Part shown: piece by piece, positions 1 through 11,590 of the stretch
Layout: every line of letters starts with the position of its first letter
How positions within the stretch are numbered: position 1 is the stretch's first letter
Source: Leptodontidium sp. MPI-SDFR-AT-0119
Lineage: Eukaryota; Ascomycota; Leotiomycetes; Helotiales; Leptodontidiaceae
Direction of reading: 5' to 3'
Assembly (NCBI GenBank): GCA_020726505.1
Contig: JAHLEZ010000016.1
Coordinates: 1-64,000 of the forward strand
DNA: 64,000 bases
Translations under genes and position numbers: made by a program
Notes under the pieces: model-generated
Seen by the model: the letters and a program-made list of their open reading frames with translations, nothing else
Databases searched by the model: none
What the model was told of the DNA's origin: nothing

Positions 1-650
1 TTCAGCGTGATTATGTGGGATAGAAAGTGTGTTAAATCGTGTAACTATAGTACTCTTTCTGACTTGGAATCTTTAATATCTTGGACTACACTTGCTTGCT
101 CGTTAAGATCATATTTTATATTTTTGTAATCTTTCTCTAACTTCTTAAATAATTCCTTCTCGGGCTTAGTTAGTATAGTCGAATGGGCCGGGTCCGGCGT
201 CTTTACGCCCTTAATAATAACAAAATAAATGACTAGGGCATTATTAGTAAAGTAAGTCTAGAGGAGGTAACTCTCCTAGAGCGGCGTCGACTTATATTCC
301 CTCGTACTTCTCTTGTTATGGCTAGGTATGTGGTCCCGCATTCGCGGGAGGCGGATCGTGTAGAAGGGATCTTCGAGGGGGCAGAGGAGATAGCGAAACC
401 CCGCGTGGACTGGGAGGTGTTTAATTGGGGTAATTGGCTCCTTAGGCTTATCCCTTTTTAAGGTCTCTAGGTCCCGTAGCGTCAACGTATTAATATATGT
501 TAAGTAGGCCTTTAAAGCCGGACTTAGTAGACGATGCGGCTCGCCTCGCAAGTGTCGCTCGACACTGCTTTGGCTGGGAACTAGGCACGTCTGGTAGCGC
601 CGGTACACGACTACTTAGTGGGTCGGGTTGTAGACGAGGTCTAGTGACAT
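1..650 (-). pseudogene. TLH-like (RecQ-helicase-associated) gene, 5' part, RIP-damaged
   Basis: This is the start of a telomere-linked-helicase-like protein reading leftwards off the window. The ATG at 650 gives MSLDLVYNPTH, then an in-frame stop. Next comes an open stretch (608-276) with a degraded N-terminal zinc-finger-like block, YRRYQTCLVPSQ followed by HLRGEPHR. A further open segment at about 211-52 contains DPAHSTILTKPEK and VVQDIKDSKSERV. Fungal TLH/RecQ-like proteins of the DUF3505 type commonly begin with such a C..C...HLR..H block, and here the first cysteines read Tyr, as expected from G-to-A RIP changes. The RecQ domain would lie beyond the left edge. Family assignment is from remembered patterns and no search was run. 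Several stops show that this part is dead. Confidence 0.6.
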
Positions 651-725
651 AGTAATGACAAAACTAACTAAATAGAGCCTTTTGGTAGGCGTAGACTAGT
701 AGAAGTATTACTTACTGTTAACCCC

Positions 726-770
726 TTTTAGGATGTAACCTTTTAGGATGTAACCTTTTAGGATGTAAGT
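726..770. repeat. Tandem repeat, three 15-bp units
   Basis: Three contiguous copies of ttttaggatgtaacc; the last copy ends in gt instead of cc. It lies about 75 bp upstream of the TLH-like start codon at 650. It is not the canonical TTAGGG telomere repeat, and a function is not evident. Confidence 0.9.
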
Positions 771-793
771 CCGTGCCCGCCGGGGGGGCACGG
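771..793. other. GC-rich 8-bp-stem hairpin
   Basis: ccgtgccc (771-778) pairs with gggcacgg (786-793). It stands at the start of a GC-rich block of about 70 bp in AT-rich surroundings, upstream of the TLH-like gene. The block may simply be poor in RIP-sensitive CpA sites. Confidence 0.6.
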
Positions 794-856
794 AGCCGCA
801 AGTGGTCCGCGCCCGCCTTTTGGACCGCAAAAGGAGCCTCACATAAGAGGTAGGCT

Positions 857-916
857 CTTACAAATAAAAATCTAAGTAGTTAATAACTAAGGCTTTTTCA
901 AATTTTTATTTGTAAG
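857..916. repeat. Perfect 15-bp inverted repeat, 30-nt loop
   Basis: cttacaaataaaaat (857-871) is the exact reverse complement of atttttatttgtaag (902-916). A near copy of the left arm (cttgcaaataaaaatcta) lies at about 6536-6553, so it may be part of a dispersed repeat terminus. Low complexity makes this uncertain. Confidence 0.5.
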
Positions 917-2289
917 TATACTTCTCCCCTAACCCCCGTGGTATTTTCTTATACAGCGACATAAGTAGTTGAGAGGTTATAAGATTATTAGTTAGTAAGA
1001 CGCGTTATAAATAGTAGGTGCTCGTAAGATTAGATTAACAGGGGAGAAATTACGCGGGATAAAAAAAGTAAGAGATTTAGGCGAAACTACTAATTTAGAT
1101 TTTTATTTATATTAGGTTATTTAAAACCGTAGTATTAGGGCGGACATATACTATTAGCTAAGGGAAGTGTATAATAAAAATAAGAAGCTTAGTTAAGGAA
1201 CGTAAAGACTTTCGTAATATAATAATATAATAAAAAAAAAGAAATTAATTTTTATAATAGATTTTATTAAGAAAAAGAATATTATAATACTAATAAGTAA
1301 AGTATAACGGGTTTAAATTATTTAGGAATAAGGGCTCTTACTTAAGGCCGGCCTTTAGTATATATTATAAAAGGCTAAGGACATAAGCGTAATAAAAACA
1401 CGACGACTTACATTCGTATATTACGACGCAAAAATACGTAAAAGCTACATCTTTAAATCGTAAAGGGAACTTTAAATTCGTAAAAATAATAGTAATCGTA
1501 AATAATATCTTATAGTTATACCCTAACTAACGAGTATTATTCTACTTAAGGTGCCACATTAGTATTAACCTTAAGCAATAATATTAATACTTATTAAATA
1601 AGCATAAGAATATCCCAATCGAGCGGTACTATAGGTTAAAGATAAACGTTTATAGGATTAGTATAATTATATTAACAGATAAGAAAGTATAAGTGGAAGC
1701 CGGCCTAAAATAAGAAATAATTTCTTGCTTACAAGTAACACAAGGGGTAAAATGCTTTGCAGTGGGCTACTAATAAGTAATAGGGAGTAACTCGGGATTT
1801 AAGGCCCATGTAAAAGAGGCCCATGTTATAAAGAAAGGCTTAGTAGCCATCTCGACGAGGTTATAATTAATATTTAATAGCCCTATTATATACTTTACGA
1901 TAAATAATGAGGGAACGGGAGGCAAAGGGGCCAACCCCGAGAAGAATATACTAGCGGGCGTAGTAGCGCAGTATTAACGAGAGTAGTAACTAGCGGCGAA
2001 GATAGTCTTATTAAACGTTAACAAGAGGCATATAACGAAATAAGATTAAAAAACGAAGTAGGCGAAGTTTTACGAGGGTTAAGACATTAAAAACATCGCT
2101 AAATTAGCCGGGATTATTCACTTAAAGGACTCGGAGGTCATAAGACACACGGGGCAAGTAGTATAGCGCTTGCTTAAACAAATTTACTAACAATTTCACG
2201 AACTTAGCGACTATGCGAGGCAAATCTTCTATAACATCGACGGCAACTTAAGTAATAAGCCAATAAATACAATAACGAATAAGACCTTA

Positions 2290-3130
2290 ACGATATATAT
2301 TAAGACGTAGCAACGGCTTATTATATTCCTACTTCGAGTAATAATACGAGGGGAGGTAATCGAGTTAGCCTTAAGCGAGGATTAATAGGCGTTATTAAAG
2401 AGGCTATTAAGGGCTAAGGATAACGTGAAGATGGAGGCAAACACGGAGGAGGTCTTACTAAAGTTAAGTATAACGTTAATTAATTAACTGGTAACGAAAA
2501 GCGTGTTCGCGTCGCTAGTAGTATACTAGATATTAGTAAATAGCTATTATACGCTAAAGGAACGATAAAAGATAGCCGTTAAGTTTTAGTATATACTCTC
2601 GCTATTAATGTATTATATACGACTTTAGTCTATAATATCGTGGGCCCGTTAGGATCTAATTATAAAGACGATTACGGCCGAGCAGTACTATTAGCGATAT
2701 ATTTACAAGGACTCTTATACTGTATTTAATTATATATAGTAGCTTCGAAATTATACTGAAGCGGCTAAAGGGGATTAGTACGGTAATCCCGTTATTACGT
2801 AGGCAAAGGATTCGAAATCGCTATAATATAAAAGGGACAACGTAAAGGTAAATATAATAAAAGAAGGGTTAATAAATTTAATCGAGGACTTAAAACAAAG
2901 GCTATTATCTAAGCTAGTGTTCCGTAATACTTCGTTTTTGGAAAACTACTCACCAAGTAAATTCCGGGATAATTTATTATAAAATAGGAAAAAAGAGTAC
3001 TTTTTAAATATATAATGCGAGGGGAAATATTTTAACGCGGCGAAGAGGTGAAAGGTAGTTTAAAAAGCCGCCGAGGGACATCTACTAGGAAAGGTAGTCG
3101 TTAAAGAGATGCGTTTAGTAGTAAAAGGGC
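2290..3130 (+). pseudogene. Unrecognised coding remnant (large repeat-borne protein)
   Basis: One frame stays coding-like for roughly 280 codons although broken by stops, nearly all TAG or TAA where TGG, CAA or CAG would fit. Visible stretches include LIIKTITAEQYY, RYIYKDSYTVFNYI, YKRDNVKVNIIKEGL and SPSKFRDNLL. The regular amphipathic, charged composition shows this once encoded protein. I do not recognise the family with confidence. A segment of a TLH-like N-terminal region or of another transposon protein are both possible, and no catalytic motif is visible. Confidence 0.5.
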
Positions 3131-3729
3131 ATTGGAATATATAATATAAGTGCTTAAAGACTCGCGAGAAGAAAGGAAGTACTAACGAAAATAATAATTA
3201 AAAAGTCTTAAGTTAATAAGTACACGGCTCGCTTACGACAATTAATGATAATTATACACTTAAGTAAAGGGCTAACGGCGAAAAATACCTAAGTTACTTA
3301 TAATACAATAAGCAAACGATTAAATAAGGCATTAAAGTATTATACTCGTAAAGAATTTGGTAATACTCGTTAGTACTTATAATAAAGTTAACGCCTTAAA
3401 AGGGACCTCGACGATTATTGCGAGATTTCTCCTAAAGCGAGTGAGTCGAATTATAATAGTATAAATCTTAAGCGTGATCCTATTTTAGGTAGCGATTTAA
3501 GTAATAATAAAGAAGAAAGATTGTATCTCCTTCTTAAGTTTTTTACTTTAAGACAAGGGTAAAATATAAACACTAACCGACGTGACAATAATATTAAAGG
3601 CCAAATTAAAGGCTCGAATGGGGGTAGAATTGCATAAATAGGCCTAAAGGCAGGTTATAATCGCATTAAATAAGCGATTTATGCGAAGAGGGGATGCAAC
3701 GGGGGTTGACGCGTATATCCTATAGTCAG

Positions 3730-4010
3730 GTTACGACAAAGAAGTGGAAGAATACTACTACGAACTCTAAATAAATAGCTTGACTAGCTTAAGTTCAGAG
3801 ACAATTAATATATTTCGTGGGGTATTAAGACGCTAATATACCTTTTAGGGATTTAAACGAGAAAATACGGATATTAAGAATTCGCTAGCCGCATATAAGT
3901 TACTCTTAGTATCTTCGATAGTTTATAACGGTTTTATAAATATTACAAAGATTAAGATAGCGCTACAAGAGGTGTTAAGGGAATTAAACTTATCGCTTTT
4001 ATAAATTAAA
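3730..4010 (+). pseudogene. Unrecognised coding remnant
   Basis: A plus-strand frame contains DKEVEEYYYEL, FKRENTDIKNSLAAYK and INITKIKIALQEVLREL with interspersed stops. It may belong to the same former gene as the remnant at 2290-3130, but intervening frameshifts prevent linking them. Function unknown. Confidence 0.35.
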
Positions 4011-5849
4011 ACTTAAAAGAAGTTATAACTCGTGAAGGATTTATAGTAAATTTTTATTTATAATAACTAATTTAATACAATAACCGCTTATTATAAGTTA
4101 CAAAAGTTATATAACTTAATTAAATTTAAAACTATAATATAATAAGAGGTTATAAAAGTAATTATAAGAACAAAGAAAAATATCGTATAAGTAGCCTTAA
4201 TAGAAACTAGAAAAACGCTTACGTATATAATCTTAATAAGCTTAAGCAAAGGAAAGGTAACCTTAGTATTTATACTATACACAGTATTACAAAAATAAAT
4301 TAAGATACATTATAAAAGCCTAGGGATCTCAGTAAATGTATTAACGTCTTAAACAACGCCTAATATAAGTATAGTGTTTATTATACTAAAGGTTACGAAG
4401 AAGAATTATTTTCGAGGATAAATTAAAATAATAATAAAGACACAAAAATTAAAAAGGGTAGTCTTTAACAAGTATTATCACTTAGTAATAAATATAAATT
4501 AGAGGCCGGCTTAAAGGATAATAGCCGATTTGTTTAATAAAGTAGGCGGCGTTTTAGGAGCACGAGTAATACAAAAGGTCTTCTTATTAGCGACGTTATT
4601 GAGGGGTATATAAAGGGACTTATATAAGCAAATAAGTATAAAGGCTTGCGAAGTAAAGAAGGTGGTAAAGAAGACGGTAAAAAAGAACTTGCGATATCAG
4701 GTTTAAAGAGTAAGGGGAAATCGAGCGTACGAGACGAAAATAAAAAGGATTTAAATATAGGCGAGCCTAGCGGCGAGGATACTAGTGTACATAATAACTA
4801 AGGCGATAGGGAAAAGGTTATCGTAAGCGGTAAAGGTAGGTTTTTTCTATAGGGGCTTGTTATTAAGTAAAAAGAATAAGTTAATAATAAGGTTTTAAAT
4901 AGGTAGGAAACAAATAATAATCGCGACAACGGCGGTTAAAGAAGGGATAAACTTGGGGGTAACGGAGATAATATACGTCGGGGGATATTATAGGATTTTA
5001 AATTATTATTAATAAGTAAGGCGGGCGGGACGAAATGGGAAAGTTATAAATTTTATTATCGTAATTTTAGACAATAATTAGGACTAATTAAAGGATAACT
5101 AGAGGCCGAAAGCTAAAGGGATGTGGGAGTTAATTAAAATAAATAAGTGCAGGCGACGAATTTTAGTAGTATTTATAAATAGTAAGCTAAAAAGATGCGG
5201 CGAGGCGAACACGGCGTGCGATAATTGCGATGATTAAACGACAAATACGCAAACATTAGACTTACTAACGCCTAAAGCTAAAAGGCCGCGATTAGAAACA
5301 GAGGCTCTTAAGGATATAGTTTAGGTATTTGGACAAAATAGTAGCTTGTTAAGATTTATTATATCCGTAGTTATAACGTCGCTAACTAAACGAAAAAAAA
5401 GATACGGCATATTAAGCGAGGATATAATATTACTAACGCGACGAATGTAAAGCCTTATGTTAATAAAGATTTAGTTTAGAAGAGGAAGCGTAGTATAAAC
5501 GTCTTCTTCTTTTAAGATTAGTATAATAACCTCGGACTCGTTATACGTAAAACCACGATTATTACAAGTCTCTATTACCCTATTACGGATTCCTGAGACG
5601 CCAAAATATATATCCGAAGGAAGTTTAATAAGTTCGAGTTTAAAGAGGAGGAGAGGTTTAACTTTAAGATAAGTTAATTCACGAGGTAAAAGAAATAAAG
5701 GAGATAATAAAAAAAAGCAAATAAATTCGTCGAGTAGAATTAAGCTTATTAAAGAAACGAGCGAGGTAAGTAAAGTGTTTTTATAAATAAATAATTAAGC
5801 TTACAAATATTTAGGAGTTTATATTTAGTACAGTTCGAGTAATAAGATA

Positions 5850-6370
5850 AATAATAGATTTATTATTTGCCGCAGTTTTTAAGAAGATCTTTACAGAAAG
5901 GATAAAAGTAGTAGATTTACGAGGAGTAACAGAGGTATTAAATAATAAAATAGCGGCGCTATTAGGGCGAGAAAAATACTTATGGTATTAGTTAAATAAA
6001 AATGCAAAAAATACACGGTATACGTAGTTTAAATGCGACTACTATCGCGATCTCAAGTGTATAAAAAGTAAAAAGAGACTAATAAAAGGAATTAGGGACG
6101 GGAAGCTTTTAGGATTTGGTTTATATTAAAAGTGTTATATGCCTTAGGGGATTAATAGGTAAAAGACTTGCTAAAACGGATAATGTATTTGGAATAATAT
6201 GATAAAGAACGTAGTAATGTTAGGATTAAAGGTAGAGTAGCTGCGAAGAATTTTGGAGGTTTATGGTATTAAGGGTGACGCTAGCGTGACTAACTTAATT
6301 AGCATACTATATGATGGGGTTAAAGGAGGGAATTAGGTCTTTAAGTATAAGATGCAATTGATTTTTATAC
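5850..6370 (+). pseudogene. Unrecognised coding remnant
   Basis: A plus-strand frame opens with IDLLFAAVFKKIFTERI, then VTEVLNNKIAALLGREKY, FKCDYYRDLKCIKSKKRL and IKGDASVTNLISILYDGV. Stops sit where Trp codons are expected. The length and periodic basic residues suggest a former transposon-encoded protein. No family recognised. Confidence 0.45.
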
Positions 6371-8086
6371 ATATTATTATTTAAGTAAAGTTAGTGTAGA
6401 TAATGGGGGATTAGTATTTAAGTTGGTTTAAAAAGATAATTATTTATAAGTAAGTTTAAAGTATTAGACTTAAAGTATTCTCAAGTATTAACTTCTTAAT
6501 TTATTTAGGAAATAATTTAGGATAAGAAAACTATTGCTTGCAAATAAAAATCTAAAAGGAAAGGTTTAAAAAGGAAGGAGTAAGGCAGATTATTATTTGT
6601 AAGATTAAGTTAAAAAGGGAAGTCGCAATTAAGTGATGACTCTTGGGGTAAGTAGGTAGCTTTTACTTTATAAATAAAAGCCTATTTAAAGTCGCGAGAT
6701 TATTTCAAAATATTAACTTTAAAAAAGCTAAGTTTAAGTTTAAGTAAGCCTTAATTTAGATTTTTATAATAAATTATATAAGTATAAGAATAACTCGCTT
6801 TATTAAAGACGAATTTGGTTAACCTTAGATATATATACGAAGATTATCTACCCTCTTTTATTTATAAATGTCTTAATATTTTACATATATTTACCTCAAG
6901 TCGAACCTCTTATATTATTACTTTTTAAGTATATCGTTGCCTAATCTTAATAACTATAACAAGTATACCTATCCTTAAACCTTATTAGTCGACCTGCCTT
7001 TTTCATTGCCTTATACTTCTTATAAAGTAAAATAGTAACTATTCGGAACTAATAGTTAATATCCCTTTCTAATTTCCGAGCGGTTCGTTTAATATCCTGT
7101 TAACATTAAGTTGTAATAATCTTATTAATACTAACTTTAAATAGGAAGATATATTCAAAAGTATAATAGGAATTTTTGTAGTTTCAGTGATCCTCATACG
7201 AAGTCTTAATATTATAATAATTAAGTTCCGCATTTATACTTAAGACTAGTAATCCCTTCGTAAATTAGGCATAAGTATTAATAATAATTAACTTACTATT
7301 ACACTTAATGCCCTTCTCGTCTTAGCGTTTTATAAAAAAGGGAATGCGAACCAATTTAATCTCATAAATACTCGTCGTTATTAAAATAAAGGGTATCTTA
7401 ACCCGGTTGCCCCAGTTTGCGTGACATTTAAGGGCTTTATAACGGTCTTTAGTAAAGCCTAGTAAAAACTAAGAGGCGCCGGAGAAGAAGCTAACTATAT
7501 TATCGTTGATTTTGTATTTGCTTATTTAGTCTTATGCTCTTAATAATAAACTATTCCTATCTTTGGTATTAGTAATTAATTCTAGTATAGGCATTTAAGG
7601 ATATTTTTCCTCTTCTTCTTTAGATAAAATTGCCTTAGTTTTTTCCGCCGAAGATAGTTTGATTGATTTTGTTAGGGTTATAGGAGGAGTAATTCCTTAT
7701 AAAGTCTTTAGGAAGTCTTGCGAGTTATTAGTTAACTTACTTAATTGTGGTTTATTAAAGTAACGAAGTAAAATACGCTAAACCTTATTACTTTATTAAA
7801 CTAATAAAAGCTTAAAGTGCTTTGTGATTCTCGCTTGTTATGTAGGGAATAATAGTCTAAGCTTTTACTTGAAATTAGTAAGGATCACGAAGGGAAAAGG
7901 AAGGAATTAGAGATAAAAATAATTTATATTTTAAACGCTTTTTAAATTTTAATTTAAATTTAACTTTTTAAACACTTAACTGTTTCTAAGCTTAACCCTG
8001 TTTACGTGTATAGAATACTTAATCCCGTGACCCGACACCCGCGCCCGTTCCCGGACCCTAAGCGAAGGGGTATTAGTCTTTTCTTA

Positions 8087-8386
8087 TATTACGACTAATA
8101 AAAGATTAACACAGTGAATAAATTTAGCTTTATATTTAAGCCTAATATTACACTTAAAATCGAGAAGAAAAGAAAAGGAGAAAAAGAAAGCTCTTTATAA
8201 GAAAAAGCTTAAGTATAAATACACGAAGGACTCTCTTAATAGGGCTTAGCGTAGTCAAACGCTATTCACATTAATATATTATATACTCGCCACTTAGTCT
8301 TCTTAATTAGGCTTAGCGCCGTCCTATAGCCAGCGATGCTACGAGCTGTGTCGGTTAGAATACGGGGCGCATTGGAGGTCGTAACA
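8087..8386. repeat. LTR copy, family A (300 bp)
   Basis: Same sequence, with RIP-type differences, as the solo LTR at 53351-53652. It starts tattacg (for TGTTACG), ends cgtaaca, and contains a TATA-like gtataaatac. Flanking pentamers (tctta, aagga) do not match, so this copy is not a clean solo LTR. It could be one end of a decayed full-length element, or truncated after insertion. Confidence 0.8.
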
Positions 8387-8436
8387 AAGGAAGCGATTAA
8401 AATATCCAAATCAGTGTTGTAAGAGAATTATTTAAA

Positions 8437-8490
8437 TTACAATACAATACAATACAATACAATACAATACAATACAATACAATACAATAT
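8437..8490. repeat. Microsatellite (AATAC)n
   Basis: About ten uninterrupted pentamer copies between the LTR and the intact gene, roughly 400 bp upstream of its start codon. Likely length-variable. Confidence 0.95.
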
Positions 8491-8891
8491 ACGCGTTAAG
8501 GAAGGTACGTGTTTTGTATATTAATTACAGTGGGTGCAAAAGTCACTTCTCACCGCTGACATTTTAGCTCACCGCCTACGGAAAGTCACGAGGGGGTCGT
8601 CGCCCTGTAAATGGGGGGTCGTCGCTGTATCAGCACTCAAAAAGATCCTGGGATTACTACCTACTTGCCGCATCTCTTAGCCACTTGTTGGCTTTCCCCA
8701 CCACGTCCCGCAATTGTGGCTTGCAGCGAGCTGAACAGCACATGTAGCTCTAAAAGTATTAATTCAGCATCTCCGGTCTCCTTCCTCAACCAAGCTACGC
8801 TTGACCACACACCCTATTTTTTCATACACTCAATCCTCGACTACCAAGCGATTAGCCCATTTCGCAACCGGCGCGTCATTCACTATCGGTC
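8491..8891 (+). promoter_or_regulatory. Upstream region of the membrane-protein gene
   Basis: Composition returns to normal here, in contrast with the AT-rich DNA to the left, so the gene island begins near 8500. The region is CT-rich close to the start codon (ttcatacactcaatcctcgact), as is usual for fungal 5' leaders. No convincing TATA box or regulator site was identified, so the promoter role is inferred from position. Confidence 0.35.
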
Positions 8892-11270
8892 ATGAATACT
8901 CATTCGGCCGTATCTTGGCTAGTGCTTCTATCTCTCGTGCTCATCGCCAATGCTCAGAACGCCACGGCGGCAATCCCCAGTGTGCCAGAGTTGAAAGTAG
9001 GATGGCAGGCCGGCCCAACAGAGCGCGGCACCCTCACGCTCGTCTACAGCTGCTTGATCACCGTCTTCGCCTGCACCTGGACGGTTCTGCACCTCAACGT
9101 GCCAGGGCTCTACGATGGGCCATGGACAAAAGCCCTGCGAAAAGCGAAATGGATGGCCATCACTGTCCTGTTTCCCGAATTCATTCTTTCTAAGGCAATC
9201 TGCGATCTGCGGCTGGCCCTAAACGACCTACGTGAATTCGATATGGTACTCAAAGAGGAGTATAATGACGACTTTAAATGGACAGTTTCGAGCAGTTCAA
9301 GAAATACGAAACACACCTGGAGCTGGAAGGTGAGCTATGGTCCTCGGCCGAGTCTCCTCTATCGGATTCTGGGACTTCCTCAGCCACTCGTTGCACGAGA
9401 GATGAAGGCAGCTGAGGAAACAGTGGAGCCCGAGGATAACAACCAAACTGCAAGGAGGTTCTCCGATGTGGAAGATGGTGGAAGCACTCGACACGCGCCT
9501 CAGAAGCATCCGGAATCTGACCATCCGGAAACCAGAAGCACTCGGGGTTCCCAAGTGTCTGCTCGGGACGATAATAATAACTCCGTAAAAAGCGCAAATC
9601 CGATCGATATCGAGCAAGCTGTCCCGCCTTCTGATGTTGGTGGCCCAGTAGCGACCTCGGCGGAAGAAAATGCCCAAGAGGAGAAGGCTCAAGAGGAGAA
9701 GTCTCGAGAGGAGGAGTCTCAAAAGGAGGAGTTTAAAGAGGAAGACCGCAGCGACAGCGCTTTGAATGTGATGAGACAGAGGATGAATTCCGGGGATCAG
9801 AACCAGCGTATGGTGTTAGGTGGCACATACCATACAACTCAATACTGGACACCAACACATTCGTACTTTGCCAATATGGGTGGCTTGCTATATCCCCAAC
9901 AATACGGCCTCGTCCGAGACAACAGCCCACGATACCACGCACTCACAGGTGCCAAACTTAGCCATCGCTTCTGCTGGGGCAGCGACCATCCTCTACAGGG
10001 TCTAGTCCTTGACAAACAGGACATCGAAGACAAAAGCAAAGCAGACTGGCTCCTTAAGAGTCTTGCTGTCTTGCAGATCACATGGCTCATCCTGACGGTT
10101 CTTGTTCGAGGCGTGACGGGGCTTCCGGTGACCCAGCTTGAGATTGCGACCTTGGCATTCTCCATATTTGCTATCGCCACATACGCAGCTAACTGGTGGA
10201 AGCCAAAAGACGTTTCGCAGCCAACACGACTTCAAGCTCTATCTTCGGGCAGCGCTAAACCCAACGCGTTTGACCGGACTCAGGAGTTTATGCTGCGCCT
10301 GAGAGCTCCCGCCAAGGCGGCAGATATGGCCCAGCGCATCCGCGATACAGGTCGCGTCCAAAACGACGTTGTTTGGATCGAAGGGAATATGCCATTCATC
10401 TTCAGCATAATGGCAGTGTCCGCCCTGGTATTCGGCGGCCTCCACTGCCTCGCGTGGAATTTTGAGTTCCCGTCGCGGGCGGAGCTCATACTGTGGAGAA
10501 CCGCCAGTCTCACGTCCGCGATACTCCCCGTCATTTCGCTCGCTTCCAGCCTCGCTTTAAACTATGTGGCGACCACTTACACTGACCGTGTCCTGATATC
10601 CTCTCTCATGCGCAAACTAAAGCCCCTGGACCCATTTCCTGCTGAGTTCTGGGAATCACTGAATAAACCTATCTTCAATGGCTGGGGTCGGAACGGGGCT
10701 CTTGTTCTCATTTCAACTCCTACTGGCTCTCGCAACTTCGAGGAAGAGCCCCCGAAAGAATTATGCAAACAACTTGAAAAGGATGGGGCCTGGGGCAAGT
10801 ATGACAAAATTCACTACAACGTACGCAACTTCGGGACCAATTTACAGAAATTCATCAATTTCTGGAAGCAGGCTAAGGGGGACAGGCGAGATGCTTTCCT
10901 GCTGCGAGACTGGGTCGAGTGCTCCTCCTGGATGGAACATTACTCCTCGGAAGAAATGCTGGAGTTCTGGGGTGACTACGAAAACTATCTCAAGAGCAAG
11001 TTTAGGACTCCCGGCACCACAATTCCCGAGATAAGATGCGCCCATCACATCCTCAATGTGAAGGAACAGTTCAAGAAGGATGAGAAGAGGGTAGAGAAGC
11101 GGCGAAAGGATTGCAATCAAGCTTCCCAGTTTCTCACTATTAGTAGCGGCATAGTCTACACCGCGTCCCGTCTCATCATCCTCGTTCTTTTGTTCACTTG
11201 CCTTAGGGCTGTTCCAGAACGTGTTTACGAAAACACGCCTTGGACTAGGTTCCTACCGAACATCTCTTAG
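8892..11270 (+). CDS. Multi-pass membrane protein, fungal uncharacterised family, 792 aa
   Basis: The only clearly intact gene. It is a single exon from ATG at 8892 to TAG at 11268-11270. Residues 1-22 look like a signal peptide ending near NAQ. Hydrophobic segments lie at about 48-70, 84-103, 390-409, 415-436, 500-522, 538-563 and 755-773. Residues 170-300 form a polar loop with a Glu/Lys-rich run (EEKAQEEKSREEESQKEEFK, 263-282). The central block HTTQYWTPTHSYFANMGG, then DIEDKSKADWLLKS before a membrane pair, recalls a widespread Pezizomycotina family of hypothetical transmembrane proteins. No biochemical function is known to me and no catalytic motif is visible. The reading frame has none of the RIP stops seen around it, so the gene is probably under selection or single-copy. 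Transport or sensing are guesses only. Confidence 0.88.
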   Translation: MNTHSAVSWLVLLSLVLIANAQNATAAIPSVPELKVGWQAGPTERGTLTLVYSCLITVFACTWTVLHLNVPGLYDGPWTKALRKAKWMAITVLFPEFILSKAICDLRLALNDLREFDMVLKEEYNDDFKWTVSSSSRNTKHTWSWKVSYGPRPSLLYRILGLPQPLVAREMKAAEETVEPEDNNQTARRFSDVEDGGSTRHAPQKHPESDHPETRSTRGSQVSARDDNNNSVKSANPIDIEQAVPPSDVGGPVATSAEENAQEEKAQEEKSREEESQKEEFKEEDRSDSALNVMRQRMNSGDQNQRMVLGGTYHTTQYWTPTHSYFANMGGLLYPQQYGLVRDNSPRYHALTGAKLSHRFCWGSDHPLQGLVLDKQDIEDKSKADWLLKSLAVLQITWLILTVLVRGVTGLPVTQLEIATLAFSIFAIATYAANWWKPKDVSQPTRLQALSSGSAKPNAFDRTQEFMLRLRAPAKAADMAQRIRDTGRVQNDVVWIEGNMPFIFSIMAVSALVFGGLHCLAWNFEFPSRAELILWRTASLTSAILPVISLASSLALNYVATTYTDRVLISSLMRKLKPLDPFPAEFWESLNKPIFNGWGRNGALVLISTPTGSRNFEEEPPKELCKQLEKDGAWGKYDKIHYNVRNFGTNLQKFINFWKQAKGDRRDAFLLRDWVECSSWMEHYSSEEMLEFWGDYENYLKSKFRTPGTTIPEIRCAHHILNVKEQFKKDEKRVEKRRKDCNQASQFLTISSGIVYTASRLIILVLLFTCLRAVPERVYENTPWTRFLPNIS

Positions 11271-11590
11271 CATGTTGAGATGAACTTTTCTGCTCTATTA
11301 CTACATTGTTTTTAGCTTTGGGTACTCTGCGTTCGGTTTTTAGTTTCCTCGTCAAGGGCATGATCTCTGGTCTTTTGTTACAAGGCGAGAAGGAGGGGTT
11401 TGGACGCCTCGACATGCAGATAAAGAGCCAATTTGAATGTTACCTATGCCTGCAACCAAGTCGAGGACTCCAGGGCTTTCTCGGCAGCTGAACTGAAGGA
11501 ATAAATGGGATGGACAAGGTAACTCCTTCGGTTTGCAGCTCTCGTCGGCCGAAGTGAGCGCTTAGCGCGGAGCATATTTTATGTAGCTAG
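11271..11590 (+). other. 3' flank of membrane-protein gene with candidate poly(A) signal
   Basis: Normal-composition sequence continues about 300 bp past the stop codon. An AATAAA hexamer occurs at 11500-11505, about 230 bp downstream, and could direct polyadenylation. Fungal signals are loose, so this is tentative. AT-rich DNA resumes just after 11590. Confidence 0.35.

Larger units (their letters stand above)
917..8086. other. RIP-degraded repeat region without intact genes
   Basis: AT-rich DNA dense in TpA, with frequent stops in all frames and scattered short coding-like stretches. The plus strand carries the clearest coding remnants (listed separately). From about 6.8 kb the composition switches towards pyrimidine-rich on the plus strand, which suggests another element in the opposite orientation. 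No LTR pair or terminal inverted repeats could be matched to bound one element. A GC-rich patch lies at 8015-8070. Confidence 0.7.

Noticed and set aside
4091..4282. Minus-strand open stretch of 63 codons
   Set aside because: Composed of Ile/Leu/Phe/Tyr codons as expected by chance in RIPed AT-rich DNA; no match to neighbours.
8611..8895. 94-codon plus-strand open stretch just before the membrane-protein gene, and overlapping ones inside it
   Set aside because: The first lies in the 5' leader and overlaps the true start; those inside 8892-11270 are shadows in other frames of the 792-codon ORF.
11306..11491. 61-codon plus-strand open stretch after the gene
   Set aside because: Lies in the 3' flank; short, and not protein-like.
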